A stretch of 64,000 nt of DNA from Cryptomeria japonica (GCF_030272615.1 NC_081414.1:519009185-519073184), one strand, 5' to 3'. Counted from the stretch's first letter, positions 34,762 through 47,709 are shown. Numbers and translations are program-made. Notes: generated by a model from the letters alone, not told the origin.

Positions 34762-35766
34762 ATGGAGAACTTAAGAAAATAGTTTGAAGGAGCCCTTGAA
34801 GGTTTTGATGCAGAAAAATTGAAGAATATCAAACTTGAAGATGATCTGAGGATTGCATAGGAATTCATTAAAGGACTTCAGGAGAAATTTTCTATAGCAC
34901 AAAATAAATTAAAAGAACTTCATGAGAAGATGCAAAATGATGATGATGAAAAAGAAACTCTTAGAGACATTACAAACAAGTTGAGACAAGAAAATAGTAA
35001 TATGAAGAATGAAATGCAAGATATGACTATGAGGTTATGTAAAGATATTGAAGACATGAAGAAGAATGAAGAAGACTTGACTAGGAGACTTAATGATGCT
35101 GGAAATGAAAATCTGAGACTTGGTCATAAAAATGATATGTTAAAGATAGACTTGATTCACATGCAACATGATAAAGCTGAGCTTATGAGACACATTGGAA
35201 ATCTAGAAAATGAGTTGGCTACTACAAATAAACACAAAGACAAATTCAAGCAAAGTTCAGAAGAACTTGATGACATGCTTAAAAAATAGAAACCTAATGG
35301 AGATACTAATGGACTTGGATTTGAACATGGAGAAAGTTTCAGTACTGCAAACAATCAAGATCAGAACAAACTGGTAAGACAACCTAATTCTTATAAATTT
35401 AATGGCAAATGTTTTAATTACATCAAATATGGTCACAAAGAAAATCAATGTAGATTTAGAAATAATCAGAATAGAAATTCACCCACCGGTCAATGTTTCA
35501 AATGCAACAAAGTTGGTCATAATTTAGAAAGTTGCAGAATGAATGTGAAATGCTATGTTTGTGGAAGATTTGGACATTTATCTAATCAATGCAGATCAAA
35601 AACCAGTCAAGGATATGGAAAGGCTATTCAGAGGAATAATGTAACTTGTTATGCTTGTAACAAGATTAGACATATTGCTAAATTCTGTAGAAGTAAGAAT
35701 TCACTGGCAAACAATAAAGGATATAGTTTGAAGGGCAAAGAAAAGGTAGATGAAGTTAAGCAATAA
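34762..35766 (+). pseudogene. Element E gag-like ORF: coiled coil plus zinc knuckles
   Basis: ATG 34762 opens one frame to TAA 35764-35766, with internal TAGs at 34780, 34858 and 35287. The first 180 residues are highly charged and heptad-like (for example ITNKLRQENSNMKNEMQDM), a long coiled coil. Then four knuckles follow: CFNYIKYGHKENQC (second Cys lost to Tyr), CFKCNKVGHNLESC, CYVCGRFGHLSNQC and CYACNKIRHIAKFC. Knuckles point to nucleic-acid binding as in gag, but I see no standard capsid domain, so it may be a specialised gag of a non-autonomous element. Confidence 0.7.
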
Positions 35767-36173
35767 TTTTCAAAACAATGGATTAAGAAGAGTGATCAGA
35801 GAACTAATGAAACTATATCTTCACCGATAGAACAGAGTAATCCTCCACAAGCAAGAGATTCTTCACCTAATTGAGGAGCAATCTTCAGGGGGTATTGCAA
35901 TAGGTTGAAGATCATGCATTCTACCCTTAGTTGATTGTGAGAAGATACATTTCTTCTTTACCGGTGGATGTGTTAAGTTTTCACTTAATCGACGAGCATT
36001 TAATGTTGTTTTAAAGAACTTTTTGGCTATAAAGCACCGAAAAACCCTCATTTCAAACTCACTGAGCATTCAAATGATCAGAGAGTGTGAAATTGAGCAA
36101 GGCATTCTAAGGCAAAGCTGTGAAGCAATTTTCAAGTATTCAGAACTTTGATTTAGAGGTATTTATCTTTCAA
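35767..36173 (+). other. Non-coding stretch between ORFs of E
   Basis: In frame with gag a further open piece reaches a TGA at about 35872. The rest shows no coding signal; it is the leader of ORF2. Confidence 0.5.
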
Positions 36174-36221
36174 ATGGCTTCCTCATCTTCTGTTCCAGAG
36201 TTTATTTCAAACCCTGCCATT
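36174..36221 (+). pseudogene. Element E ORF2, part 1 of 3 (start)
   Basis: ATG 36174 starts MASSSSVPEFISNPA, then element A interrupts. The last codon (ATT, 36219-36221) joins in frame to GTG at 57240 when A and one duplication copy are taken out. This is the N-terminus of an otherwise unidentified protein. Confidence 0.65.
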
Positions 36222-36587
36222 TATAGGAGTTGAGAAATACAGCCCCACAGGAGCCTAAAGATCTTCTGCAAGTTGAATAACCTGTTACAAGGAGAAGCAA
36301 TGAAGCAAAATCTGAAGAACATACAAAACACAGAGAATATGCTCAAAAAGAGAGCTCAATATTCACAAAAATATGTAATGTGATTCTTACAATTAAAAGA
36401 AAGAACTCAACCTTTAATAGGTCAAGAAACCCTAAAAAGGGAAAACCTAAGTTTGCACATAATAATTAATTAAAATAATTAATTATATGCACCTAAAGTT
36501 AGCTTAAGTGTAAAAGAGATAACGGGAACTTAAATAATTAAACAAAGAATGTTTAATTAATCAAGTAAATACCCAAATACTCTAACA
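36222..36587 (-). repeat. 3' LTR of element A
   Basis: 366 bp, ending CTCTAACA at the high end. It differs from the split LTR by about 16 substitutions and three indels. The polypurine tract (minus-strand CTTAAGGGGGGG) adjoins at 36588-36598. Confidence 0.85.
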
Positions 36588-38612
36588 CCCCCCCTTAAGC
36601 TAGACTTAGGGAGAGGCTAAAATCTACAACAGCTACTGAAAGTAATAAAGATGGGTCCCGGCAACAAGGCCTGATCAGGTACCCAAATACAATGAAATCT
36701 CTATGAACTGGAGAAATAGAGAAAATCACATGGGAACAAAACTCTACTCCAAAAAGAGATGGAAAAGAATATCATTGAAGCATGAAGACCCTACAAACTC
36801 TATCAAAGAATAACTACTGATCTGAAGAACATCCACTGAACTAGAACATGACCAGATAGAGAAGACTGTAATCTGCATGAGTGCCCTCAAATGACACTAC
36901 TCGAATCAGGAGGCAAATAAGGCAAAAACAATTGAAATCGAAGATGCAGATGGCATGAGAAACCAAAGCCTAAAGAGTTGATCAATCGAACCATGGAAGC
37001 ATTAGAACCAACAGGATAAACCTCCCCATAATGCGGAAGTGGGAGAGGGACAAGAACACTGAAAAGGATAGCCAAAAATAATTGCATGACGAAGAACCAA
37101 GAACATCAAAGGTGCTGAGACATATCATCATTAGGTGAATGTCATGGAAGGAACACTCACTTGACAAAGGAAGATGGCAAATAAAGGCAAACATCAACCC
37201 CCTCATGGCACTTGATCAACAGTGCATGTACAACAAGACACAAGATATGCAAGATTCCAAGTAAACAATGCGTGATGGCACTTTATCTCAGTGCGTTTGC
37301 ATAATTACAAGCTACAATGATAAGAAGACTGGAAATAGAAACGAGAATCAAAACAGAGACACCCTACTCAGAAAAGAGATCCTAGGACCTAAAACAACCA
37401 CGATATCCACTAGAGTGCTGAAAAGCAAAAAACTAAATAAAATATGCATGGAGTAGAATCTAGAAAAAAAACTCATATTTCTGGAAAGTACATAGAACAC
37501 GCTTTCGAAAAATATAAAGTTGTTGAAAAACGGAGGTCGGATGCTCATTCTACGTCTCCCGGAATGCAAAAAAGAGACCTCACTTTGATTGCAAAAAAAC
37601 ATAGTCAAATAGAAAAATTGGAAAAAAAATACCAACACCATGATGTTAGCCTCGGAACCAGCTTTCCGACGCCTATTCGTTTTCAAAAAAATGACTCCGT
37701 ATGCCCAAGATAGGGCCAAAAAACCAAACCCCCCCTGAAAAAGCCAAAAAAGGGGGTCTGGTTGCTTGTTGGTGGTCCGATGGCTAGTGGATGGCGCACC
37801 GGTGGCAGGGTGGAGGCCGGGTGGCGGCCCGGTGGCGGAGCGGTGGCCGGCTGGAAAAAAGGGCCGAGGAGCCGGAGCGGCGGCCGGGGACTGACCGGCG
37901 GGGGCCAGGGCGGAGCACGGCCGGGGAAAGGAGCTACAGGCGATGACTGGCGAGCGGAGCGGTGGTTGGAGGAACAAGTAGAGGCTGAAAGGGAGGAACT
38001 ATGGGTGGCGGTTGGTGGGGAGCTGAGCGACTGGTGGGAGTGGGAGCGGAAGCCGAGGAGAAGCCGAAGGGAACGACCGGCGGGGGCCGGAGTTTGTAGC
38101 CGACAGGGGCCGGGGAGGGATGCCGGAAAGGGCTGCAGAGGCCAGACTGACAGGTCTGATAGGCCTGTCAGTCCGGTACCCTGCGGTACCCCCAAACCCC
38201 CAAAAAAAATCTTTCCCAAAAAATTTTTTTTTCTTAAAAAGAAACAAACACCTCTTTTTTTTTTTTCAAAATTTTTTTTTAAAAGCAAATTTCGGCCTGC
38301 ATGCCGTAAAAAGGCAAATTTTTTATTTTTTTGAAATTTTTTTCTCGATCTGCATGCCAAGGTCGTATGGCCTAGATCTGAGAAAAAAAAATGTTCCCAG
38401 AGGCTCACAAACCAAAATAGGTCAAATTTTATATGACCATAGGGGTTTTCGGGCCTTTTGAACATGATGGTGAGGTCCGTTTAGGCCCAAAGTGCTCAGA
38501 AAAAAAGCTCAAACCCTAGGTACATAAAAAATTTCTGAAAACCCAGATCTGCTTCCAAAGCAAAAATTCTCAAAACAAGAACAGGCAGCTGCAGATCCAA
38601 GCTCTAATACCA
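36588..38612 (-). other. Internal region of element A, no gag or pol
   Basis: Contains a 3' region similar to element B (around 36640-36770) and a leader with a strikingly GC-rich block (about 37780-38130) followed by A/T homopolymers (38195-38400). Open frames of up to 260 codons on both strands in the GC block are compositional; none shows a domain. Confidence 0.7.
38601..38612 (-). promoter_or_regulatory. Primer-binding site of element A
   Basis: The minus strand reads TGGTATTAGAGC directly next to the LTR; C to T at position 7 relative to the canonical site. Confidence 0.75.
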
Positions 38613-38822
38613 TATAGGAGTTGAGAAAATACAACACCACAGGAGGCTAAAGAGGTTCTGCAAGCCGAATAACCTATTACAAGGAGAAGCAATGAAGCAA
38701 AATCTGAAGAACATACAAAACACAAAGAATATACTCAAAAAGAGAGAGCTCAATATTCACAAAAATATGTAATGTGATTCTTACAATGAAAAGAAAGAAC
38801 TCAACCTTTAATAGGTCAAGAA
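38613..38822 (-). repeat. 5' LTR of element A, first part
   Basis: Interrupted by element B after 38822; continues at 57089-57234. Confidence 0.88.
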
Positions 38823-39141
38823 TGTAGGATTTGAGAAATACAAATCCACAGAACCCAAAAGCAAACCTGCATGTAAAAAACCTGTCACAGAGAAAGAGAG
38901 AGAACGAATACAAGGGTTTTGGCTCTGACAAAGAGAAAAGATGTATTATCAGAGAAAAATAAATCAAGAGTATGAATAATACAAGAGATCAATCCTTATA
39001 AAGGAGATCAACACCAAAAGGAAAACCTAACCCTAAGGTGTGTGCATTTAATAATTAAATATTAATTATTAAATGACTAATATGTGCATAAAGGGAAATC
39101 TTAAGAGGAGAGTAAAGTTAATTAATTACTTTACTCTAACA
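38823..39141 (-). repeat. 3' LTR of element B
   Basis: TGTAGGATTTGAG to TACTCTAACA. Polypurine tract CTTAAGGGGGGG (minus strand) at 39142-39152. Confidence 0.95.
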
Positions 39142-39415
39142 CCCCCCCTTAAGATAAGCTACAATGCAGCTACAAACAATGCAGAAGAAAGCAAAGTAAC
39201 TACAATGCAAAAGAGGGTCCCGGCAACAAGGCCTGATCAGGTACCCTAATACAAGAAAATCTCTATAAAGCGGAGTAAAGGAGAAAACCCAGTGGGAAAA
39301 AACTCCTCTCCAAAAAGAGATACAGAAACATGCTGAAAAGAAAACATGAAGGAAGGAAGGCCTCACTGAGACCCCCCAAGGACAACTTCCTTCACCCCAA
39401 GCATGGAGCACAACT

Positions 39416-41213
39416 GAAGATAGCGCGGAGATGCCAAAGGTTTAGTGAAGATGTCTGCAACCTACTCCTCTATAGGAATATACTCCAAGATGAGAGAACC
39501 ATCCTAAATCAACTGTCTGATGAAGTGCATGTGGATTTCAATGTGCTTTGTCCGCTGATGCTCCACTGGGTTGCAAGAAATATGAATGGCACTCTGATTA
39601 TCACACCAAAGAGTAGTGGGACAATCTGGAGGAAACCCAAACTCTGTCATCGACTGCCGAAGCCATAAAACCTCCTAACTAGCTAACATTGCTGCACGGT
39701 ACTCAGCCTCTGTAGATGATAATGCAATAGCAGATTGCTTCTTCCAAGACCATGTAATAGGACCAGAACCAAGGCAAAAAATGAAGCCAGAAGTAGACTT
39801 TCGATCATTGACATCACCAGCCCAATCAGAGTCAGTGAAGCTAATGATGTGAGGGGATCCTGAAGTGTAGTGAATGCCATAATGTGTGGTGCCCCGAATG
39901 TACCTCAAAATACGTTTGGTTGCTTGCCAATGGCTCTCATGAGGATCATGGGAGAACTGAGAGACAAGACCAACCGCAAAGGAAAGATCTGGACGAGAAT
40001 GTGTCAGGTACAACAAACTGCCAACCAACTGCCTGTATAAAGTGGGGTCTACTGAAGGAGTAGAGCAAGTGGAAGACAAAACAACACCTGACTGAAATGG
40101 AGTGGGGGCAGACTTGCAATCAAGCATGCCAAATCGCTGAAGCATATCAAGAGCATACTTCTCCTAAAATATGGAAATCCCATCCAAAGACTGAATAACC
40201 TGTAGACCCAGAAAGAAGTGCAAGAGACCAAGATCTATCATCTCAAACTGCTCCATCAAAGCTCTTTGAACACTCTGAATCATGGAGGATGAGCTACCTG
40301 TAATGATGAGATCATCGACATATAGCACAAGAATCAAAAGATCACCCTCCTGACGCTGAAGATACACTGTGTGATCAGAATGACAGCGTGTGAAGTGAGA
40401 GGAAAGCAAAAAAGAGTCAATCTTCTCATACCAAGCCCTGGGGGCTTGTTTGAGACCATACAATGAACAACGAAGTCTGCAAACCAAAGAAGTGTCCTGC
40501 ACAAATCCCTGAGGCTGCTCCATATAGATCTCCTCATGTAGGTCTCCATGCAAGAAGGCACTCTTCACATCCATTTGAAACACTATCCATCCCTGTGAAG
40601 CTGCAAGTGAAAGTACCAGGCGTATAGAATTCATCTTGGTGACAGGAGCAAAGGTCTCAGAGTAGTCAATACCCTCTACCTGAGAAAACCCCTTCGCAAC
40701 AAGACGGGCCTTATACTTATCAATAGAACCATCTGCAGCATACTTGGTACGATACACCCACTTGCACCGTACCAACTTTCTTCCCTTAGGAAGAGGACAA
40801 AGATCCCAAGTATGATTCTTCATCAAAGAAGAATACTCCTCATCCATGGCCCTATCCCACTCAAGGTGTCGTGTCGCCTCTGAAAAAATTTTGAGGATAA
40901 TCTGAAATGGCATGACTCAAAAGACTAGAACCAGATGTCTGAGCACGAGTGCGATGAGTATTTGAAGGATCACCTGCCAAAGAACCAGCTGCATCAACAG
41001 TATCACTGGCCCACTTCGGCAAAGATGGAGCAACTAGTGGTGGTGGAGATGGTGGATCATCATCTACATCATCCTCAAGAGATAAGTAATCCTCAAGAGA
41101 TGAAGAGGAAGGAGTAGGCAATGAGGGAGAAGCTGGGGATGAAGAATCCATCTGAGGATAGCACTCATCAAACTGGACATCCTGCCGAAATAGGACCTCT
41201 CTGGAATCAGGAT
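39416..41213 (-). pseudogene. Element B pol, 3' part: RT and RNase H
   Basis: Minus strand, following the integrase after element C. A Ser/Pro/Asp-rich linker (41213-40870) has a frameshift near 40870. RT blocks: WVYRTKYAADGSIDKYKARL, AKGFSQVEGIDYSETFAPV, FQMDVKSAFLHGDLHEEIYM, YGLKQAPRAWY and an intact YVDD box. RNase H: FTDSDWAGDVNDRKSTSGF, ALSSTEAEYRAAM, then beyond a TAG at 39675, CDNQSAIHIS, HQRTKHIEI and VADIFTKPL, preceded by a TAG at 39462-39464 where Gln is usual. Several stops make it non-functional as it stands. Confidence 0.92.
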
Positions 41214-41218
41214 CAAAC
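41214..41218. repeat. Target-site duplication of element C, left
   Basis: CAAAC, repeated exactly at 53597-53601. Confidence 0.93.
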
Positions 41219-42488
41219 TGTAGACACCTAAAAATGGTCAACGCTTGCAGGGTCATACTTTAACATTTGCGCATTGCCTCATTTTAGGTTTTTGCATCGC
41301 ATTAACATTTCTCCTATGTCACGCACTTGGTTTTTATCATTTGCGAGCATCGAGTCATTCTTCTATCATCTCGCCTTCGAATTTGGTCTTGTCGACAACA
41401 ACCTTCAGTCATGATTTTGGTCGATCTTTGTCCTTGTCAATCTTGTCATATTGCGATCGATTCGTCATCAATCCTCGTCCTTCTCAATCATGTCAATTTG
41501 GATCAATTTGTCATTGTTCCTCATCAATTGGCGCATTTATCAATCAAATCATTTATCACATTGGTCCTTTGTTAAGTCAAAATCATGATCGACAATAATT
41601 ATCTTCAATCAAGACCTAATTGTCATCCTCGCATTGCTAATTCACCTTCTAGGGTTTTGTGATTTAGTCATTTAACCTTGCTTATCATTTTCTTCCTTTA
41701 GGATTAATAAATTACTTATTTATCCTAAGTCTTCTCATTACAATTAAATCTTCATTTAATTGGCTAATTATTCCTCTTTGTGAATTAATTAATAAATGAA
41801 AGATTATTAATTAATTTACCTAATTTCAAATTCCTAATTTTTATCAATTTCAATTTTCTAATTTTCTTAATTTCCTAATTTCAAATTCCTCCTATTTCTC
41901 TCCTAAATTCATGGAAATGACATAGAAATTTGTCATAATTTGTCATAATTGACAATCAATCAATTCTTGACATAGAAATTTGTCATAAATTGTCATAAAT
42001 TCTTGACATAGAATTTGTCATAAATTGTCATAAATCTTTGCATAGCAATTTGTCATAGACATGTCATAATTTTGCTATTCTTGATTTGAATTTCCATTCG
42101 AATCACTATCATGCTAATTTGTTCATCTCTCCAATTCTTCTATAAATTGGATGATCTTCATCAATCAAGGCTAATTGGTAATTGATAATCAGGCTATTGA
42201 ATCTAAGCTTCTAGTACTCTTGATCAAAAATCCCGTCTACTTGCTTTCAATTATGTGTGCACTTGTAGGTGAGATCCACAACTATTTGGAGAGGAAAGAA
42301 GAACAATGGAGCCGCATGAAGGAGCATTCAAATCGTGTCTATGGTTTGCATAATTTCTAGTTTTGTATGCTTTGTTTTCATGTCTCTATTGAATGTGTCT
42401 TAGGATAGATTCATTGCAATGAATGCATTTGTGATTGAATTATTACGTTTATCTTTGCTTGTGATGATTTCCTATTTCCTAATGTACA
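41219..42488 (+). repeat. 5' LTR of element C
   Basis: TGTAGACACCTAAAAATGG to CTAATGTACA. Contains a tandem of about 32 bp (CATAGAAATTTGTCATAAAT-like, 41925-42060) and a TATA-like TATAAATT at 42141-42148. Confidence 0.95.
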
Positions 42489-42490
42489 TT

Positions 42491-42511
42491 AATTGGTGAA
42501 CCCGACGTGAA
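42491..42511 (+). promoter_or_regulatory. Likely primer-binding site of element C
   Basis: Just after the LTR the strand reads AATTGGTGAACCCGACGTGA. The TGGTGAACCCGACGTG core could pair with a tRNA ending ...CACCA. I cannot name the tRNA; it is not the Met site used by the copia elements here. Confidence 0.55.
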
Positions 42512-42601
42512 AAACTAACCTTCTAACCTCTTTATGGTGTTTTGAGTCCTCTCAAGTTGATTTGCAGGCCAAAAAAACCAAAAACAGGGTCGTGCAGGGT
42601 T

Positions 42602-42735
42602 TTCTGGAGACTCCTGTGCCTGTGTGAAGCAACCTGCGCCTATGTTGAGCATTCTGCACTTGTGTAGATGACATTCTGTGCTTGTGTCATGGGTTCTGCG
42701 CCTGTGTCATAAGTTCTGCGCCTGTGTAAAGTCCA
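42602..42735 (+). repeat. Tandem motif CTGCGCCTGTGT in the leader of C
   Basis: About six degenerate units of 22-27 bp, each with a (T)CTG(C/T)GCCTGTGT-like core. The same word returns near the other end of C at 51651-51772 in both orientations. Confidence 0.75.
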
Positions 42736-44569
42736 GAACAGAGGTAAAAAATGCAGTGTTTACTTGAAATTTGTTGTGTTTTTGCATTTTGTTTTTTGTG
42801 CTTTGGATTTTGGTACTAATTATCTGTGCAGAATCTTGGCATATGCATGGAAAAGACAAAAAATCAAATTACTAACATGTTTATGCAGAATCGATAATCA
42901 AAGACAACAAATCAAACTTCTAACTCGGGTTTTGCAGGTTGCCTTGGAGAAACAACCAAACTTTGTGTTTGTGATTTTTAATTAGGCACTTAGTGATTTC
43001 TAAATAGGTTGGAATGAATGTGTTTATGCTTTGATTGTTGAGTGTGACATTGGAGTAGGAGAGTATGCTCTCATCCTTTTTAGGGTGATCAAAAATCCAG
43101 ATCTTCGATACCATGCTTTTGTCTTGGATTGTGTGTCTCCTTTAGAGGGCCTGCCTTCCCGACCACTTTGCTTTTGCAAGCAAGTGATAATTGTGAGAAG
43201 GGAATGACCCAAAGTGAGTATGGCTAGAATTCCTTGGCATTCTAACTCACTATAAAAAAATACCCGATGAGCGAAAGCTTTGAAGGAAGTGTTACGTGGG
43301 AATTGCAGTTACTTGGGAAGTGATGACCCTTGGACTCTTTCTCATATCAACATCTAAGTAGGGCCTCTTGGTCTAAATAGTGCTTGCACGACTACATTTG
43401 TTTGGTATCTTGATGGGCTTAATGTCTCAATCATGCTTGCGTGACATCAAGGAGTAACGCTTAACAGAAATCCTTACTACACACCTTGTTTTTAGAGGCC
43501 AAAAACCCTTCTAGTTGCTTGAGAAGGACAAGTTCAGATACTTGGAAGAGATACTAAGTTCGCCATGGGGAGATTTCCATGGGGACTGATGCTTGGCTGC
43601 CCTGAGAAGTGAGTGCCGTGGAGGGGAGCCCGTGGGGTCAAGCATCTATGTATTCTCCTTGAATCCCATAATGAGTCTACCTCTCAAGTACCTAATGTCC
43701 TTGCCTACCATAAGAAATGTGGAAATGAGCATGATTGTCTTGAGTCTAAGTTGCAATATCTTGTATTCTTTTCTTGTCAAAAGTTGAATTGTATCTCATT
43801 TCAAGAACAAAACAAATTGATCCAACATAAGATTAAACACAAGAGACATTCATCCAACAAAGGTTCAATAAAGTTTAAAACTCATCTTCAAACATGGTTG
43901 TCAAATATTGTTCAAGATCTTGTCTCAAGAAGCATGTCACTTACATTTAGGTTCATCCTAGGTTGCATTTTGCAAAACTCATTGTCAAGTACCAAGGTTA
44001 GGTTTCACCTAAGTCATACTCCTTTGCATATCAATAAGGGTCATCCATTTTCATGTGTCCTCTTGCATTAAAGTCATATCATTGTCATACTTTGCATACC
44101 CTAGGTCTCTTCATTAAGCTTGGGTCATTATCATATCATATTAGGGTCACTTGCATATTAATTGTCCCTTTGCATATAGTGTCAAAACTAGGTTTTGTCA
44201 TACTTGAGTAATGTGAATCTTTGATAAACCCTAAGTCATTGTTAGGAGGTCTAGACCTTATCAACCCTTTTCTCCTTTTTGTCATCCATGTCATTTGGTC
44301 AAACCTAGCTTAGTATCCAAGCATATAGGGGAGACTTTGTCATTTTGTCCTTTTGTCACTTGGTCCTTTTGTCCTTTGAGGTCTAGACATCATTTCAATT
44401 TCCTAAGGGTTTCTCTCTTAGATTTGCATTCATAAGTTTGTCAAAATCTTCAAAAACAACCAAAAACATAAGTTGCACTCTTGTCATAGATTGCATTTTC
44501 ATCTATTTAGTTTGCATATCATACATTATCCTCAAAAAAATTTCAAAAGTATTGTATTTGCATAGTGAC
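42736..44569 (+). other. Leader region of element C
   Basis: About 1.8 kb with no convincing coding frame; short open frames overlap and show no domain. Confidence 0.55.
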
Positions 44570-47458
44570 ATGTCTATTGAAACAAGGTTCCAAGCACCAA
44601 TGATGCAACAAAGTTTGACATATCAACCGACAATGTAATCACAATTCTATCCAACCCAACAACAAAGCAACATTGATCAGACTTTTTATGATGAAACAAG
44701 TCTCCAAATACAAAAACTAGAGGAGAAGCTAGCTCAAGAAGAGGAGATTTTGGAACAAAGAGTGAAAAACATTGAGAAGAATAGATCACAAATGTCCAAA
44801 ATGTTTCGAAAACTTCCAGGTCGAAATCCAAATATTGAGCCAATTGATGTAAGGTCTCTTATCGAACGATCAGACATACCAACTCTCCTCTCACAAATAG
44901 AGATGATGAAACAATTTCAAGAAAAGAGACAACATCAATTTCAACATTATGTGCCTCCACAATAAGAACAAGAAGGTGTTTACTATCAATCTGATTTTCA
45001 ACCAATACAACCAATGGTTCAACCAATGGTCCAACATGTTCAACCAATGGTCCAACATATACAACCAATACAACCAATGGTCCAATCTCAACAATATGTC
45101 CAACCGACTATCAAGTATCAACAACAAACTAAATGGACAACTCAGTATCAACAACAACAACCAAACATTCAAAAACAAAGGTTGCAGCACACACCAAGCC
45201 CAATTTTGAACATGTCAAACCAATCTAATCAACATCTAGTTCAAAATCAAAACATGACATCAGACCAAAACCAAATTCTTTCCAAACAAGTTCAAATTCC
45301 AGATACAACTATGTCAAAACCTCGAAAAAAAGGTGGCTTTATTGCAATGCTCTTAAGGAAATTACCAAGTGAGTTCTTTGAGGAAGATCAAGATAATACA
45401 ACTATGTCTAGCAATGCCTCATCCCCCCGCAAACAAATTGACTCTCTAGTGGCATCTATCCCTACACCTTTAGAAGTTTCACAAGAACCTTCCATATTGT
45501 CCTCATCAAACAATACACCCAAGGATGCAATTACCCAAGAGCTATCCATAATTGATTGGCAAGATAATCCAATTCATGATGCACATCCTTGTCATGTTTC
45601 AGAAATACAAGACCCAATGCAACCATGCACTTTATTGCCATTACCTGTTTTAGAAGACCCCATTCAAAGTCCCTCTTCCTCATGTTCAAGCATTGATTCC
45701 TTGCCAAAATCCATCACAAATGTTCAAAGTGTATTTCCTTCATGCCAAAACATTGATCCCTTGTTAGAATCCACCATGCATATCAAAAGTCCAACCTCAT
45801 GTCAAGAGGATAATTTAGAGCATGAAGAAACGTGTCTTGAAATAGATCAAGATCAAGATCCTGAAACCTTATCATCCCATCCAATTGTTGACCAGGACCC
45901 CATGTTCCTAGACACTCACAATGATTCCCCTATTCTTGTCCATCCTATCCAAAGTCCTATTGACACTCCATTCCCCGAGCAAGATCAAGATATCCCAGTC
46001 TATCAAATCCCAAACGATCCCCTTCCATTTCATGAACACAATGTCCTTTCAAATCCCATTGACATTCCATTTCCTAAGAAAGATCAAGATATCCTTTCCA
46101 TCCTTTATGATGATCCCATTGAAAGTCAAGAGCAAAGTACCTTTAAAGAGGAATCCAATGATTTTCCTCCTTGTCAAGATCAAAGTATCCTTCCAAGTTC
46201 ATTTCCAACACAAGACCCTATCATTCCTTCAGATCCTCCACAAGATCCACTTGTTCCTCCATCTCCTTGTCATAATGCTCCATATACACTCCAAGATCTC
46301 ATTTCTTGTGATGATCCCATTATTTCTCCCATTCCATCTCTTGAACAACTTGTCATTGAACCATGTCCACTACACAATCCTAGTCCCCCTCATGATCCTA
46401 ATCCCCTTCATGATTCTAATGTGTCAGTGCAAGATGTTCATGAACCCTCAACATGCATAATGGGTTCTTCCACTTTGGTCCAATCCGATCCACTTCAAGA
46501 TCTCATTATTTCTCTCATATCATATCCACCTCATAATGGACTCACATCTTCTTCCCAAAGAAAAGAGTATCCTACAAGTCAAGATATTCATAAAGGCAAA
46601 GGAGTAGATCACCATAAGCAAGAATCCCTCCATATCAAAGAATATACTAATGGTCATGGCTATAGAGCTCACACTCAAGGCGCTAGTATCCCTTCAAAGT
46701 CAAAATCCAAATGTCCACCTTCCCCATCATCGCTTCCATCCATTTTAGGTCCTTATATTCCTTCATTCTCTATGTAAGGTCAGCAAAGGCACACATCCTT
46801 GAGTAAATTTCATCCATTCAAAAGAAGTCCATTTCATTCATATCCATCCATGCATTCCTTTCCCCCTCCAAGCAATTTGGATGCCAAGTATAAAAGTCAT
46901 AAGTCTGGAAATCCACATGTATTCAAGGATCAACATGTCCAATATAATCGACATGTCAAAACAAAGAAAAATATGATCTATAAAGAAAAAGAAATATCCA
47001 AAAGGCCACAAAGGCCCACTGAGAAAAATAAAGCAAAGTCAAAATATATATGGGTTCCTAAATCTCTTGTGCAAGCAATGCACTCCAAGGAACCACAAAA
47101 GTATGAAAAATCAAAAACCATGTGGATCCCTAAGCAGCTTCTTGAAGCACAAAAAGAAAAATCCAACTTGGCATCCAAAGTTGCTATTCCTCCATCTAGA
47201 CATTCCAAGTCTATTCCTCCATCACCTTCTTTATCCATTTTGGGCCCTTATGTCCCAAAATCCATAGCTATTCCTTCATCAAAATCTCCATATCCAAAAC
47301 CCATTTTTCCTCCATCAGTCCATCACCCCTCAAGGTGTGTGCCAATGTCGATCTTGCCTTCATTTCCGTCCACTAAAGCCCAATTCTTCCAATACCCTAT
47401 CCATTATCCAATGCATATTTTCCATCCTTCCATCCCTCTGGTCCAATCCTTTGCATAA
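44570..47458 (+). pseudogene. Long gag-like ORF of element C
   Basis: ATG 44570 opens one frame of about 963 codons ending at TAA near 47456, interrupted by only three stops, all TAA (44636, 44963, 46777), each possibly a former CAA. The N-terminal 130 residues contain a coiled-coil-like, charged segment (LEEKLAQEEEILEQRVKNIE), followed by a Gln/Met/Val repeat (QPMVQPMVQHVQPMVQHIQP), then a very long Pro/Ser/Asp/Gln-rich part with recurring 'PIDIPF' and 'KDQDI' words, and a Lys-rich, Pro-rich tail with SILGPY repeated. No zinc knuckle or enzyme motif is visible. Position just after the leader suggests a gag, but this is by location. Confidence 0.6.
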
Positions 47459-47599
47459 ATCCTAGCCTTAGTTTCATCTCATTTTCCATGTCCTTATCCT
47501 ACCAACGTCTTTGAGCATGCTTTTAAAGGTCATGGTCCATTTTTTTTCAAGGCTACTCTCCAAACAAAAAGATGCTTGAGTCCTTCTTCCATCCCCTAT

Positions 47600-47700
47600 C
47601 ATGTGTCCATCTTCTATTGAAAAAAAAATTGAAAAAAAAAAGTGAAAAAAAAAACAAAAAAGACAAAAGAAGAAAAAAAATAAAGAAAAATAATTCGTCC
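47600..47700 (+). repeat. A-rich low-complexity tract in C
   Basis: Homopurine A/G run of about 80 bases just past the gag-like ORF. Confidence 0.7.
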
Positions 47701-47709
47701 ACTGGTGAC

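Noticed and set aside
37683-38465. 260-codon minus-strand and 190-codon plus-strand open frames in the GC-rich block
   Set aside because: Both strands are open over the same GC-rich, low-complexity DNA inside the leader of element A; no domain, and the similar block in B is not conserved as protein.
39330-39668. 112-codon plus-strand ORF
   Set aside because: It is the mirror of the RNase H coding strand of element B (minus).
44570-47458. A host Pro-rich structural protein gene
   Set aside because: It lies wholly between the two LTRs of element C, just after its leader; it belongs to the element.
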